Assembly: GCA_036378155.1 (NCBI GenBank)
Contig: DASUXA010000109.1
Coordinates: 1 to 64,000, forward strand
Direction of reading: 5' to 3'
Length of the DNA: 64,000 nucleotides
Source of the DNA: DASUXA01 sp036378155
Lineage (GTDB): Bacteria > Actinomycetota > Actinomycetes > Mycobacteriales > Micromonosporaceae
Part shown: positions 41,780 through 51,187 of the stretch, in pieces
Layout of the letters: each line of letters begins with the position of its first letter
How positions within the stretch are numbered: the stretch's first letter is position 1
Position numbers and translations under genes: made by a program
The notes under the pieces: generated by a model
Told to the model about the DNA's origin: nothing
Seen by the model: the letters and a program-made list of their open reading frames with translations, nothing else
Database searches by the model: none

Positions 41780-42599
41780 GCGTGGCGCGCGCCGTGGTCC
41801 GCCGGATCGCCACGTACGTGGTGCTCGGGGTGTGCACCGGGTTCTTCGCGGTACCGCTGCTGTGGCTGCTGTCCGCCCCGTTCGACTCGACTCCGCGGTA
41901 CGCGGTGCGTGTGCCGTCGCACCTCACGCTGGGCAACTTCGCCGAGATCGCGCGCAACCCGTACGCGCTGTCCTCGCTGGTCAACTCGGTGATCCTGACG
42001 CTCGGCACGATGGCGGTGGTGGTCGCCGCCGCCGCGCTCGCCGCGTACGCGCTGTCCCGGGTCCGCATCCCGGGACGGGACGCTCTGCTGTACCTGCTGC
42101 TGCTGTTGTCCAGCGTCATCACCGGTACCGCCGCGATGGTGCCCATCTTCCTGCTGATCTTCCAACTCGGACTGATCGACTCGCGCGCAGGGGTCGTCCT
42201 GGTCCTGTCCGGCGGGCTGCTGCCGTCCGCGATCTTCCTGCTGAAGGACTTCGTCGACACGATTCCCCGGTCGTACGAGGAGTCGGCGCGGGTCTTCGGC
42301 GCCTCGCCGCTGCAGATCCTGCGCCAGGTCGTGGTACCGGTGGCACGACCCGGACTCGCCACCATCGCGGTCTGGACGATGGTCCAGGTCTGGGGCAGCT
42401 TCCTCACCCCGTTCATCCTGCTGCGCGACCCCGGCAAGCAGCCCGCCGCCGTGCTTGTGCGCACCTTCTACACCGAGGGCGGCTCGCCCAACCTCGCGTT
42501 GATCTCCACGTTCTCGTTGCTGTACTCGATACCGGTGGTGCTCATGTACCTGTTCGCGTGGAGCCGCTACGGCTTCCGGTTCCACGGAGGGATCAAGAG

Positions 42600-42603
<4 letters not shown>
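41776..42603 (+). CDS. ABC importer permease (MalG/UgpE-like)
   Basis: A 275-residue permease with six membrane segments. The EAA loop reads SYEESARVFGASPLQILRQV, followed by VVPVARPGL. The ATG overlaps the stop of the first permease (ATGA), giving translational coupling. It forms the membrane channel with the 321-residue permease. Confidence 0.9.
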
Positions 42604-43765
<1,162 letters not shown>

Positions 43766-43769
<4 letters not shown>

Positions 43770-44992
43770 CGGTGACCCATCGCGGGGTGTGGCGACCGGA
43801 GGACCGGGCCGCGTCGCGGTACGTGTACCTGCCGGTCGAGGTCGGCGCCGGGCAGCGGTCGTTGACCGTGCGGCTGGAGTACGACCGGTCGACCGACGGC
43901 GTGCTCGACCTGGGCTGCCTGGGTCCGGACGGCGCTTTCCGCGGTTGGTCGGGCGGGGCGCGCGCGGAGTTCACGATCAGCGAGGCGTGGGCGACTCCGG
44001 GGTACCTGCCCGGAACGGTTCAGCCGGGCACGTGGCAGGTGATCCTCGGGCTGCACCGGGTGCCGACCGACGGGGTCGCGTGGCAGGTCGTCGCGTCGAC
44101 GGGTCGCGAGCCGACCAGCCGCGCCCAGCCGGTACCGCCGATGGACTGGCCGGACCGTGCGGGGCGGGCGCTGCCCGCCCCGCACGGGTACCGCTGGCTC
44201 GCCGGCGACCTGCACGCCCATACCGTGCACTCGGACGGCACGCTGACGGTGCCCGAGTTGGCCCGGCTGGCAGCCGACAGCGGGCTGGACTTCCTCGCCG
44301 TCACCGATCACAACACCGTCAGCCACCATCGCGAGCTGAGTGACGTGTCCGGGATCCTGCTGGTACCCGGACAGGAGGTGACCACCGACCGGGGTCACGC
44401 GAACGCGTTCGGCGCGATCGGATGGGTCGACTTCCGCCAGCCCGCCGACGCCTGGCTGTCCGCGGTGAACGCCGACGGCGGGTTGATGTCGGTGAACCAT
44501 CCGCTCGGCGGCGACTGTGCCTGGCGGCAGCCGCTGACCGCGCGACCCCCGCTCGCCGAGGTCTGGCATTCCGGCTGGTGGGACCGGACCTGGGGTGCGC
44601 CGCTGGCGTGGCTGCTGGCGTGGGACGCGTGGGAGGGTCGCCCGACGGTACCGGTCGGCGGCTCCGACTTCCACGACCCGGCGCAGGGGCGGCTGCCGGG
44701 CGAACCCACGACCTGGACGTTGTGCCCGGTGACCGATCCGCGTGAGGCGAGCGTCGAACAGGTACTCGACGCGCTCGCCGCCGGGCGCGTCGCGGTGACC
44801 GCCTCGCCCACCGGACCGGGACTGCTGCGACTCGACGAGGAACTGATCGCGGTCGACGCCGAAGGTCTGCTGCTGGCCGACGTCTCCGGGCAGCGGCGGC
44901 TGGTACGGTCGCCGCTCGCCCGGTTCCCCGCCGGTGTCGGACCGTACTGGCTGGAAGACGACCGTACCCAGGTGATGGCGCTCGCCCCGTGA
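43766..44992 (+). CDS. PHP domain metallohydrolase (CehA/McbA-like)
   Basis: A 408-residue protein. The N-terminal ~130 residues are a beta-rich domain. The PHP metal motifs follow: DLHAHTVHSDG (about residues 150-160), DFLAVTDHNT, a central VNHPLGGD and GSDFH. PHP proteins hydrolyse phosphoesters with a trinuclear metal site, and CehA/McbA members include carbamate hydrolases. The ATG overlaps the ATPase stop (ATGA). There is no signal peptide. Position suggests it processes the imported substrate, as UgpQ does for glycerophosphodiesters in E. coli; that role is inferred. Confidence 0.85.
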
Positions 44993-45095
44993 GCCTGCGT
45001 CGCCGGGCGGCACCCGCCCGCGACGATGTCCGGGTCACGACCGCCGCGCCTGGTCCGGTGACCGGCGGGTCGCGACGCGCGCACCCCGTGGTCGG

Positions 45096-46394
45096 TCAGC
45101 TGCCCTGGTCCGCGATCGCCCGGTCCGCCGCCGGATCGTCGCCGTCGTGCTCGTCACGCTCCCGCAGTCGCCCGGTCGCGAGGACCTTGACGGCGGCGGC
45201 GAACGGAATCGCCATCAACGCGCCGACCAGTCCGAGCACGCTGCCGCCGAGCAGCGCCGCGAGCAGCACCGCCAGGGCGGGCATGTCCACGGTGCCGCGC
45301 AGCACGCGCGGCGCGATGACATAGTTCTCCGCCTGCTGATAGCCGATGAAGAAAGCGGCCAGGATCAGCGTCGGGATCAGGTCGGTGGTCGCGAACGCGA
45401 CGATCACGCACGTCACAGCCCCGAGCGTCGCGCCGATCATCGGAATCAGGTCGGTGATGGCGACCAGGAAGGCGAGCGGACCGGCGAACGGTATCCGCAG
45501 GGCGATCATCGCGATGAACGCGGCGGTACCGGCGATGACCGAGATGATGATGTTGCCGATCATGTACGCGCCGACCTTGTCGATCACCACGTTCACCGCT
45601 TCACCGACCCGTGGCCGGTTGCGTTTCGGGAACAGCCGTACCAGGCCGCGACGCAGCCGCGGCAGGTCCGCCATCACGTACACGGTCAGCACGATCACCA
45701 GCAGGAACGACACCAGCGCCCCGAAGAACCGCTGGCTGAAGCCGAGCGCCTCCTTGCTGAGCTGGGTCGGTGCGGTACGCGCGAAGCGGTCGATCCGCGA
45801 CTGGAGGTTGAACCGGTCCTCCAGCGCCGCCAGGCTGGGCGAACGTTGCCGCAGATGCTCCAGGTACCCAGGGAAGTCGGAGGCGAGACTGGTGCCCTGC
45901 TTGACCATCGGCGGGATGATCAGCGCGAGGAAACCGGCGACCACCGCGAACGCCACGATGAAGATGATCGCGACCGCCTGGCTGCGCTTCACGCCGCGCC
46001 CGATCATCCAGCGCACGGCGGGGTCGAGACTCACCGCGATGAACACCGCGATGGCGATCTGTACCAGGACGTTCGCGACCAGCCGCACCGACAGGTAGCC
46101 GAGCCACACGGTGAGCAGCCCGAGCCCGGCGGCGACACCGTACCGGTACACCGTGCGCAGGCTCACCGGCTCGGCGGACCCGCCCCCGTCGCGCGCGTCG
46201 TCCGAGGGCACCTCGCCGGGGCGCGCCTCGTCCGGGCGCGCCCCGCCGCCGCGCGGCTCGTGCGCCCCGCTGGGGGGCGGCTCGCCGACCAGCCGGGGCG
46301 GGGCGGCGTCCGACGCGGGCTCGTCGACGCCGCGCCCAGGCGTGCCGGTGGGGTCCGCCGCCTGCGCGTGGGGCTTCGATCGTCGCCTGTCCAC
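45096..46394 (-). CDS. AI-2E family transporter
   Basis: A 432-residue membrane protein with about seven to eight hydrophobic segments and the family marker pattern VSLDPAVRWMIGRGVKRSQA, then the glycine-rich IPMIGATLGAV and a C-terminal LLGGSVLGLVGALMAIPFAA. The N-terminal ~75 residues are Pro/Asp-rich and disordered. The family name comes from a proposed autoinducer-2 exporter; other members are Na+/H+ antiporters, so the substrate is open. GTG 46394 is preferred over a far-upstream TTG. Confidence 0.85.
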   Translation of the reverse strand: MDRRRSKPHAQAADPTGTPGRGVDEPASDAAPPRLVGEPPPSGAHEPRGGGARPDEARPGEVPSDDARDGGGSAEPVSLRTVYRYGVAAGLGLLTVWLGYLSVRLVANVLVQIAIAVFIAVSLDPAVRWMIGRGVKRSQAVAIIFIVAFAVVAGFLALIIPPMVKQGTSLASDFPGYLEHLRQRSPSLAALEDRFNLQSRIDRFARTAPTQLSKEALGFSQRFFGALVSFLLVIVLTVYVMADLPRLRRGLVRLFPKRNRPRVGEAVNVVIDKVGAYMIGNIIISVIAGTAAFIAMIALRIPFAGPLAFLVAITDLIPMIGATLGAVTCVIVAFATTDLIPTLILAAFFIGYQQAENYVIAPRVLRGTVDMPALAVLLAALLGGSVLGLVGALMAIPFAAAVKVLATGRLRERDEHDGDDPAADRAIADQGS

Positions 46395-46651
46395 GCCGCC
46401 ATCATCGGGCAGTACGTCCGAGTTCGCGCGGCACGCGCGGGGAATCGACAACCCGGTTCCGCCTCACCGGGCGGTACCACAGCGGCGTGACGCGCAGCCG
46501 AACGCGGTACCGGGGCAAACGCCGGACGCGAGCGCGCCGTCTGCTCGCTTTACGTCAATGCCTGGACACACAACGCTGAGGGTTCCATGATTCCCCTGCG
46601 GTCGCGTCATATCGAAGGACGCGGAAGTCAACCACGAGGGGAACAATCGAC

Positions 46652-48643
46652 ATGAGTGCTCCGGCAGCCGACCGGGTGGCGGGTCAACCGCCGGCTGACG
46701 AGGACAACCATCCGCTGCGCCGGCTGACGGCGGACGACATCGACGCGGCACGGGAACTGCTCGAACGCGAAGGACTGGTCGCCGAGACCACCCGCTTCGC
46801 GTACCTCGGGCTGGAGGAACCGCCGAAGGACACGGTCCTGGCGTGGCAGGTCGGCGACCCGGTCGACCGGCGGGTCCGCGCCATTCTGCTGGACATCGCA
46901 TCGGGGCGTACCACCGACGTGGTGGCTTCGCTGACCCGGCAGGCGATCGACCGGGCGGTCGAACTGGACGTCGCCGAAGCGGGGCAGGCGCCGATCCTGC
47001 TCGAGGAGTTCATCGCCGTCGACGAGATCGTCAAGGCGGACCCGGGCTGGCGGGCGGCGATGAACCGGCGCGGCATCACCGATTTCGACCTGGTGTGCCC
47101 GTGCCCGCTGTCGGCGGGGGTGTTCGACATCGACGGCGAACGCGGTCGCCGGATGCTGCGCGTACTGTCCTTCCTGCAGCACCGCAAGGAGGACCACCCG
47201 TGGGCGCATCCGATCGACGGCGTCGTGGCGTACGTCGACCTGATCGAGAAGCGGGTCGTCGAGCTGATCGACCACGAACTGCTGCCGATTCCGCGCGAGG
47301 AGGGCAACTTCGACGATCCGGCGGCGGTGGGCCCAGCCCGTACCACGCTCAAACCGTTGGAGATCACCCAGCCGGACGGACCCAGCTTCGTCGTCGACGG
47401 CGACGTGGTGACCTGGGAGAAGTGGCGGTTCCGGATCGGCTTCGACCCGCGCGAAGGGCTGGTACTGCACCAGATCTCGATCGACGACCGACCCGTCGTC
47501 TACCGCGCGTCGATCTCCGAGATGGTCGTCCCGTACGCCGACCCGAGCCCGGTGCGGTTCTGGCAGAACTACTTCGACGCCGGCGAGTACCTGCTGGGGC
47601 AGCAGGTCAACTCGCTGGTGCTGGGCTGCGACTGCCTGGGCGAGATCTACTACTTCGACGCGGTACTCGCCGACGGCGACGGGCGCCCCCGGCACGTGCC
47701 GAACGCGATCTGCATGCACGAAGAGGACTACGGCGTGCTGTGGAAGCACAGCGACCTGTTCACCGAGTCCGCCGAGACGCGCCGGCAGCGCCGGCTGGTG
47801 GTGTCGTTCTTCGTCACGGTCGGCAACTACGACTACGGGTTCTACTGGTACCTGTACCTGGACGGCACGATCCAACTCGAGACCAAGGCGACCGGAGTGC
47901 TGTTCACCTCGGCGTACCAGCCGGGCAGCCGGTGGGCGAGCGAGGTCGCGCCGGGGCTCGGCGCGCCGTACCACCAGCATCTGTTCAACGCGCGGCTCGA
48001 CATGACGGTCGACGGGGTACGCAACGCGGTCGACGAGGTGGATCTGGCGCGGGTACCGGTCGGACCGGACAACCCGTACGGCAACGCGTTCACCCGACAC
48101 GCGACCCGGCTGACCCGCGAGTCGCAGGCGGCACGGGTCGCCGACCCGTCGGTGGGGCGGGTCTGGCACATCGTCAACCCGCAGCGCACCAACCGCCTCG
48201 GGCAGCCGGTCGGCTACGCCCTGTACCCCCAGGGCCAGCCGCTGCTCGCCGCCGACGACAGCGCCTCGGTCAGTCGCCGCGCCGCGTTCGCCACCCGGCA
48301 CCTGTGGGTCACCCGGTACGACCCGGACGAGCGGTACGCCGCCGGCGACCTGATCAACCAGCATCCGGGCAACGGCGGTCTGCCGGCGTACATCGCACAG
48401 GACCGCGACCTCGACGGAGCGGACCTGGTGGTGTGGCACACCTTCGGCATGACCCACTTCCCGCGCCCCGAGGACTGGCCGGTGATGCCGGTCGACTACT
48501 CGGGTTTCGTGCTGAAGCCGGTCGGCTTCTTCGATCGCAACCCGACGCTCGACGTACCGGCGTCGACGTCCCGGCACTGCGCGACGAACGACGGGGCGGG
48601 CTGCGGCTGTGCTGCCGAGGGCGGCGGGGCGGGCTGCCACTGA
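46652..48643 (+). CDS. Copper-containing primary amine oxidase
   Basis: A 663-residue quinoprotein that oxidises primary amines to aldehydes with release of ammonia and H2O2. The topaquinone precursor is Tyr393 in TVGNYDYGF, the catalytic base Asp309 is in YFDAGEYLLG, and the copper ligands are the HxH of PYHQHLFN and a His in GMTHFPRPEDWP. Spacing matches Arthrobacter phenylethylamine oxidase. The last 26 residues add five Cys and two His. The ATG follows AGGGGAA. It converges on an APC permease gene that may import the amine. Confidence 0.95.
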   Translation: MSAPAADRVAGQPPADEDNHPLRRLTADDIDAARELLEREGLVAETTRFAYLGLEEPPKDTVLAWQVGDPVDRRVRAILLDIASGRTTDVVASLTRQAIDRAVELDVAEAGQAPILLEEFIAVDEIVKADPGWRAAMNRRGITDFDLVCPCPLSAGVFDIDGERGRRMLRVLSFLQHRKEDHPWAHPIDGVVAYVDLIEKRVVELIDHELLPIPREEGNFDDPAAVGPARTTLKPLEITQPDGPSFVVDGDVVTWEKWRFRIGFDPREGLVLHQISIDDRPVVYRASISEMVVPYADPSPVRFWQNYFDAGEYLLGQQVNSLVLGCDCLGEIYYFDAVLADGDGRPRHVPNAICMHEEDYGVLWKHSDLFTESAETRRQRRLVVSFFVTVGNYDYGFYWYLYLDGTIQLETKATGVLFTSAYQPGSRWASEVAPGLGAPYHQHLFNARLDMTVDGVRNAVDEVDLARVPVGPDNPYGNAFTRHATRLTRESQAARVADPSVGRVWHIVNPQRTNRLGQPVGYALYPQGQPLLAADDSASVSRRAAFATRHLWVTRYDPDERYAAGDLINQHPGNGGLPAYIAQDRDLDGADLVVWHTFGMTHFPRPEDWPVMPVDYSGFVLKPVGFFDRNPTLDVPASTSRHCATNDGAGCGCAAEGGGAGCH

Positions 48644-48650
48644 CCGGCGA

Positions 48651-48683
48651 ACGGCCGGGGGTGGCGTCGCCACCCCCGGCCGT
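48651..48683. terminator. 16-bp hairpin between amine oxidase and permease genes
   Basis: ACGGCCGGGGGTGGCG and CGCCACCCCCGGCCGT are perfect complements around a single T. The hairpin begins 8 nt past the amine oxidase stop and lies 57 nt past the end of the convergent permease gene. It is a probable bidirectional terminator. Confidence 0.8.
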
Positions 48684-48739
48684 CGTGTCCGGTCGAGCAG
48701 CCGCCAGCCGCACCGCGGCGAATCGTAGCCGCGCCGCGT

Positions 48740-50221
48740 TCAGACCGCGGCAGCGGTCGCCTCGGCGATCGGCGACTGGGCGAGACCGCGTCCGATGCCG
48801 GTGTACACCTCGGGTCGGCGGCTGCGCAGCACCATCCCCCACAGCAGACCGGCCAGGGCGGCGACGACCACGATGCCGGGCAGGATCCAGGTGAGCGCCG
48901 ACCCCTTGGCGGTGCCGAGCACCGAGTCCGAGTTGTACATCGTGACGCCGGTGATCACGGCGAGCACGAACGCGCCGAGCAGCGGGGCGACCGTCCGCTG
49001 CCAGGCGGTCTCCGGTACGTCGCGACCGTGGAAGAAGCCGATCACCGCCACGGATGTACCGACCATGAGCAGCAGCACCCCGACCGCCGCCGAGTAGCTC
49101 AGCCAGGTGAACAGGGTGGCGACCGGGTCCTGACCGGACACCACGAAGATCGCGACGACGACCAGGGCGAGCAGCGACTGGATCAGCGACCCGTACACGG
49201 GCGCTCCGCTGCGCGCCCCGGTACGTGCCAGCGCCTGCGGCAGTACCCGCTCGCGCCCCAGCGCGAACAGGTACCGCGCGACTCCGTTGTGGAAGCTGAG
49301 CAGCGCCGCGAACACGCTGGTGATCAGCAGGACGTTGGCGAGGTCCGCGACGACCGCGCCGAAGTGCTGCCCGATCAGCCCGAACACCGCGCCCGGCCCG
49401 TCGGTCTGGGTCGTCTTGACCACCTGGTCGGTACCGACGCCCACCTCGAGCGCCCACGCCGAGATCGTGTACAGCACGCCGGTGACCGCCAGCGCGGCAT
49501 AGGTGGCGCGGGCGACGGTGCGCCGCGGGTCCTTCGCCTCCTCGCTGTACACCGCAGCGGATTCGAAGCCGACGAATGCCGCGATACCAAATGCGAAAAC
49601 TCCGCCGATGGTCGTCATATCGAACAGGTTCGACGGCGACAGACCCGCGCCGGACACCTGCCCACCTGCGGGACTACCGAACGCGCCGATGTCGAACAGC
49701 AGCACCGCGGCGATTTCCATGATCAGCAGAACGGCGAGAACTTTCGCGTTCAGATCGACGCGCAGGATGCCCAGCGTACCGACCACGACGAGCGCGATGA
49801 GCGCCCATCCCCACCACGGCAGATTCACGTGCAGCTTGTCCTTGGCGAGCGGCTGCAGAGCGGCTCCGAACAATCCGTACAACCCGATCTGGATCGCGTT
49901 GTAGGCGACCAGCGCGACGAACGACCCGGCGACTCCCCACGCCCGGCCCAGGCCCTGCGCCAGGTACGCGTAGAACGCGCCGGCGTTGGAGACGTACCTG
50001 CTCATCGCGGCGTATCCCACGGCGAACAGGGCCAGGGACAGCGCGAGGATCGGGAAGGACAGCGGGACGCCGACGCTGCCGGTCACCGCGAAGGTCGCCA
50101 CCACGCCTCCGGCCAGCACCGTCATGGGCGCGGAGGCGGAGACCGTGAAGAATATCAGCGACACGGTCCCGAGCCTTCGTCGAGCGAGCCCGCTCTGGGG
50201 CGTGACGTCGAACGTATCCAT
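48740..50221 (-). CDS. APC superfamily amino acid/amine permease
   Basis: A 493-residue transporter with 12 or more hydrophobic segments. The N-terminal VSLIFFTVSASAPMTVLAGG matches the substrate-binding unwound helix of the APC family, and GGVFAFGIAAFVGFESAAVYSEEAKDPRR-type motifs (here FVGFESAAVYSEEAKDPRRT) are typical of TM6. The ATG follows GGGGAGGA. It converges with the copper amine oxidase, so an amine or aromatic amino acid substrate is plausible but inferred. Confidence 0.9.
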   Translation of the reverse strand: MDTFDVTPQSGLARRRLGTVSLIFFTVSASAPMTVLAGGVVATFAVTGSVGVPLSFPILALSLALFAVGYAAMSRYVSNAGAFYAYLAQGLGRAWGVAGSFVALVAYNAIQIGLYGLFGAALQPLAKDKLHVNLPWWGWALIALVVVGTLGILRVDLNAKVLAVLLIMEIAAVLLFDIGAFGSPAGGQVSGAGLSPSNLFDMTTIGGVFAFGIAAFVGFESAAVYSEEAKDPRRTVARATYAALAVTGVLYTISAWALEVGVGTDQVVKTTQTDGPGAVFGLIGQHFGAVVADLANVLLITSVFAALLSFHNGVARYLFALGRERVLPQALARTGARSGAPVYGSLIQSLLALVVVAIFVVSGQDPVATLFTWLSYSAAVGVLLLMVGTSVAVIGFFHGRDVPETAWQRTVAPLLGAFVLAVITGVTMYNSDSVLGTAKGSALTWILPGIVVVAALAGLLWGMVLRSRRPEVYTGIGRGLAQSPIAEATAAAV

Positions 50222-50509
50222 TGATGTTCCTCCCCACGTCGATCACAAACAGGGGGGATCGTAGGCGTGCGCCGCGTGACGACTCAAGAGCACGCCGTAG
50301 ACGAGCATCAAATACGACAGCGAAGCCGCAGCGTGTCCACTGTGGACTCGGCTCGCTATCCGACGGTCCGACGCGCGCGTCGACGCACCGACGTGACGGA
50401 CGTTGAAACCATCTTCGGTCTTCGCTACTTTGCCTGGCGGACCTGAAACGGGTGGATCCGCTTTCCGCCCAGCCGCCAAAGGCCCGCGGGCCTCAGACAA
50501 GGGAAGCGC

Positions 50510-51145
50510 ATGACAACAGTCCCATTGGCGGACCAACTCTTCCTCGTCGGGCACGACGAGCACACCGGCAAGGCGCACGTCGCGGACGAGGTGCTGGACA
50601 GCGGGCTGGCCGGCGCGGTCCTGGGCGAACTTGTCCTCGCCGGTCGGGTCGCCGTCGTCGACGGGCTCGTGGTGGTACGGGACCACCGGGCGTACGGCGA
50701 GGCGGTCACCGACAGCGCGCTGGCTGAGGTGATCAAGCAGCGCGCCAGCCACCCGATCCGCGCATGGGTCGAGTACCTGCGCGACGACGCGCGGGAGATG
50801 ATCGGCAGACGCCTGGTACGCGACGGAGTCGTCCAGCGGGTACAGAGCCGGGTGATGCTGCGACAGACGGTGCGTTTCCCGGCGGTCGACCCGGTACAGG
50901 CGGCGAGTCCCCGCGTGCATCTGTGGTACTCGATCGAGCATCCCGAACTGCTCGACGAGGTGACCGCGATGCTCGGCGCGCTGGTCCGGGCGGTCGGCTT
51001 GGAGCGGGTACTCGTCGCGGACACCCGGCGCCGGGCACGCGACACGCTCCAGCAGATCACCGAGCGACTCCCCGACGATCTGCACGCCGTGGTCAGCGGC
51101 GTGGACGCCGCCGTCGCCGCGATCACGTTGACCGTCAGACGCTGA
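50510..51145 (+). CDS. GOLPH3/GPP34 family protein
   Basis: A 211-residue GPP34-domain protein. Family markers are DQLFLVGHDEHTGKAHV, LAGAVLGELVLAGRV and RRLVRDGVVQRVQSRVM. In eukaryotes GOLPH3 binds phosphoinositide at the Golgi; the actinobacterial homologues are often present in several copies and have no settled role. The ATG follows AGGGAAG. The 288 bp upstream contain no other gene. Confidence 0.88.
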   Translation: MTTVPLADQLFLVGHDEHTGKAHVADEVLDSGLAGAVLGELVLAGRVAVVDGLVVVRDHRAYGEAVTDSALAEVIKQRASHPIRAWVEYLRDDAREMIGRRLVRDGVVQRVQSRVMLRQTVRFPAVDPVQAASPRVHLWYSIEHPELLDEVTAMLGALVRAVGLERVLVADTRRRARDTLQQITERLPDDLHAVVSGVDAAVAAITLTVRR

Positions 51146-51163
51146 CGGCGGCGGCGCTCGGTC

Positions 51164-51187
51164 CCGCCGGGTCGCCCCTCCCGGCGG
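51164..51187. terminator. 8-bp hairpin between GPP34 and mannosidase genes
   Basis: CCGCCGGG pairs with CCCGGCGG around an 8-nt loop. It ends immediately before the mannosidase stop codon in the 42-bp gap between the convergent genes. Confidence 0.6.
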
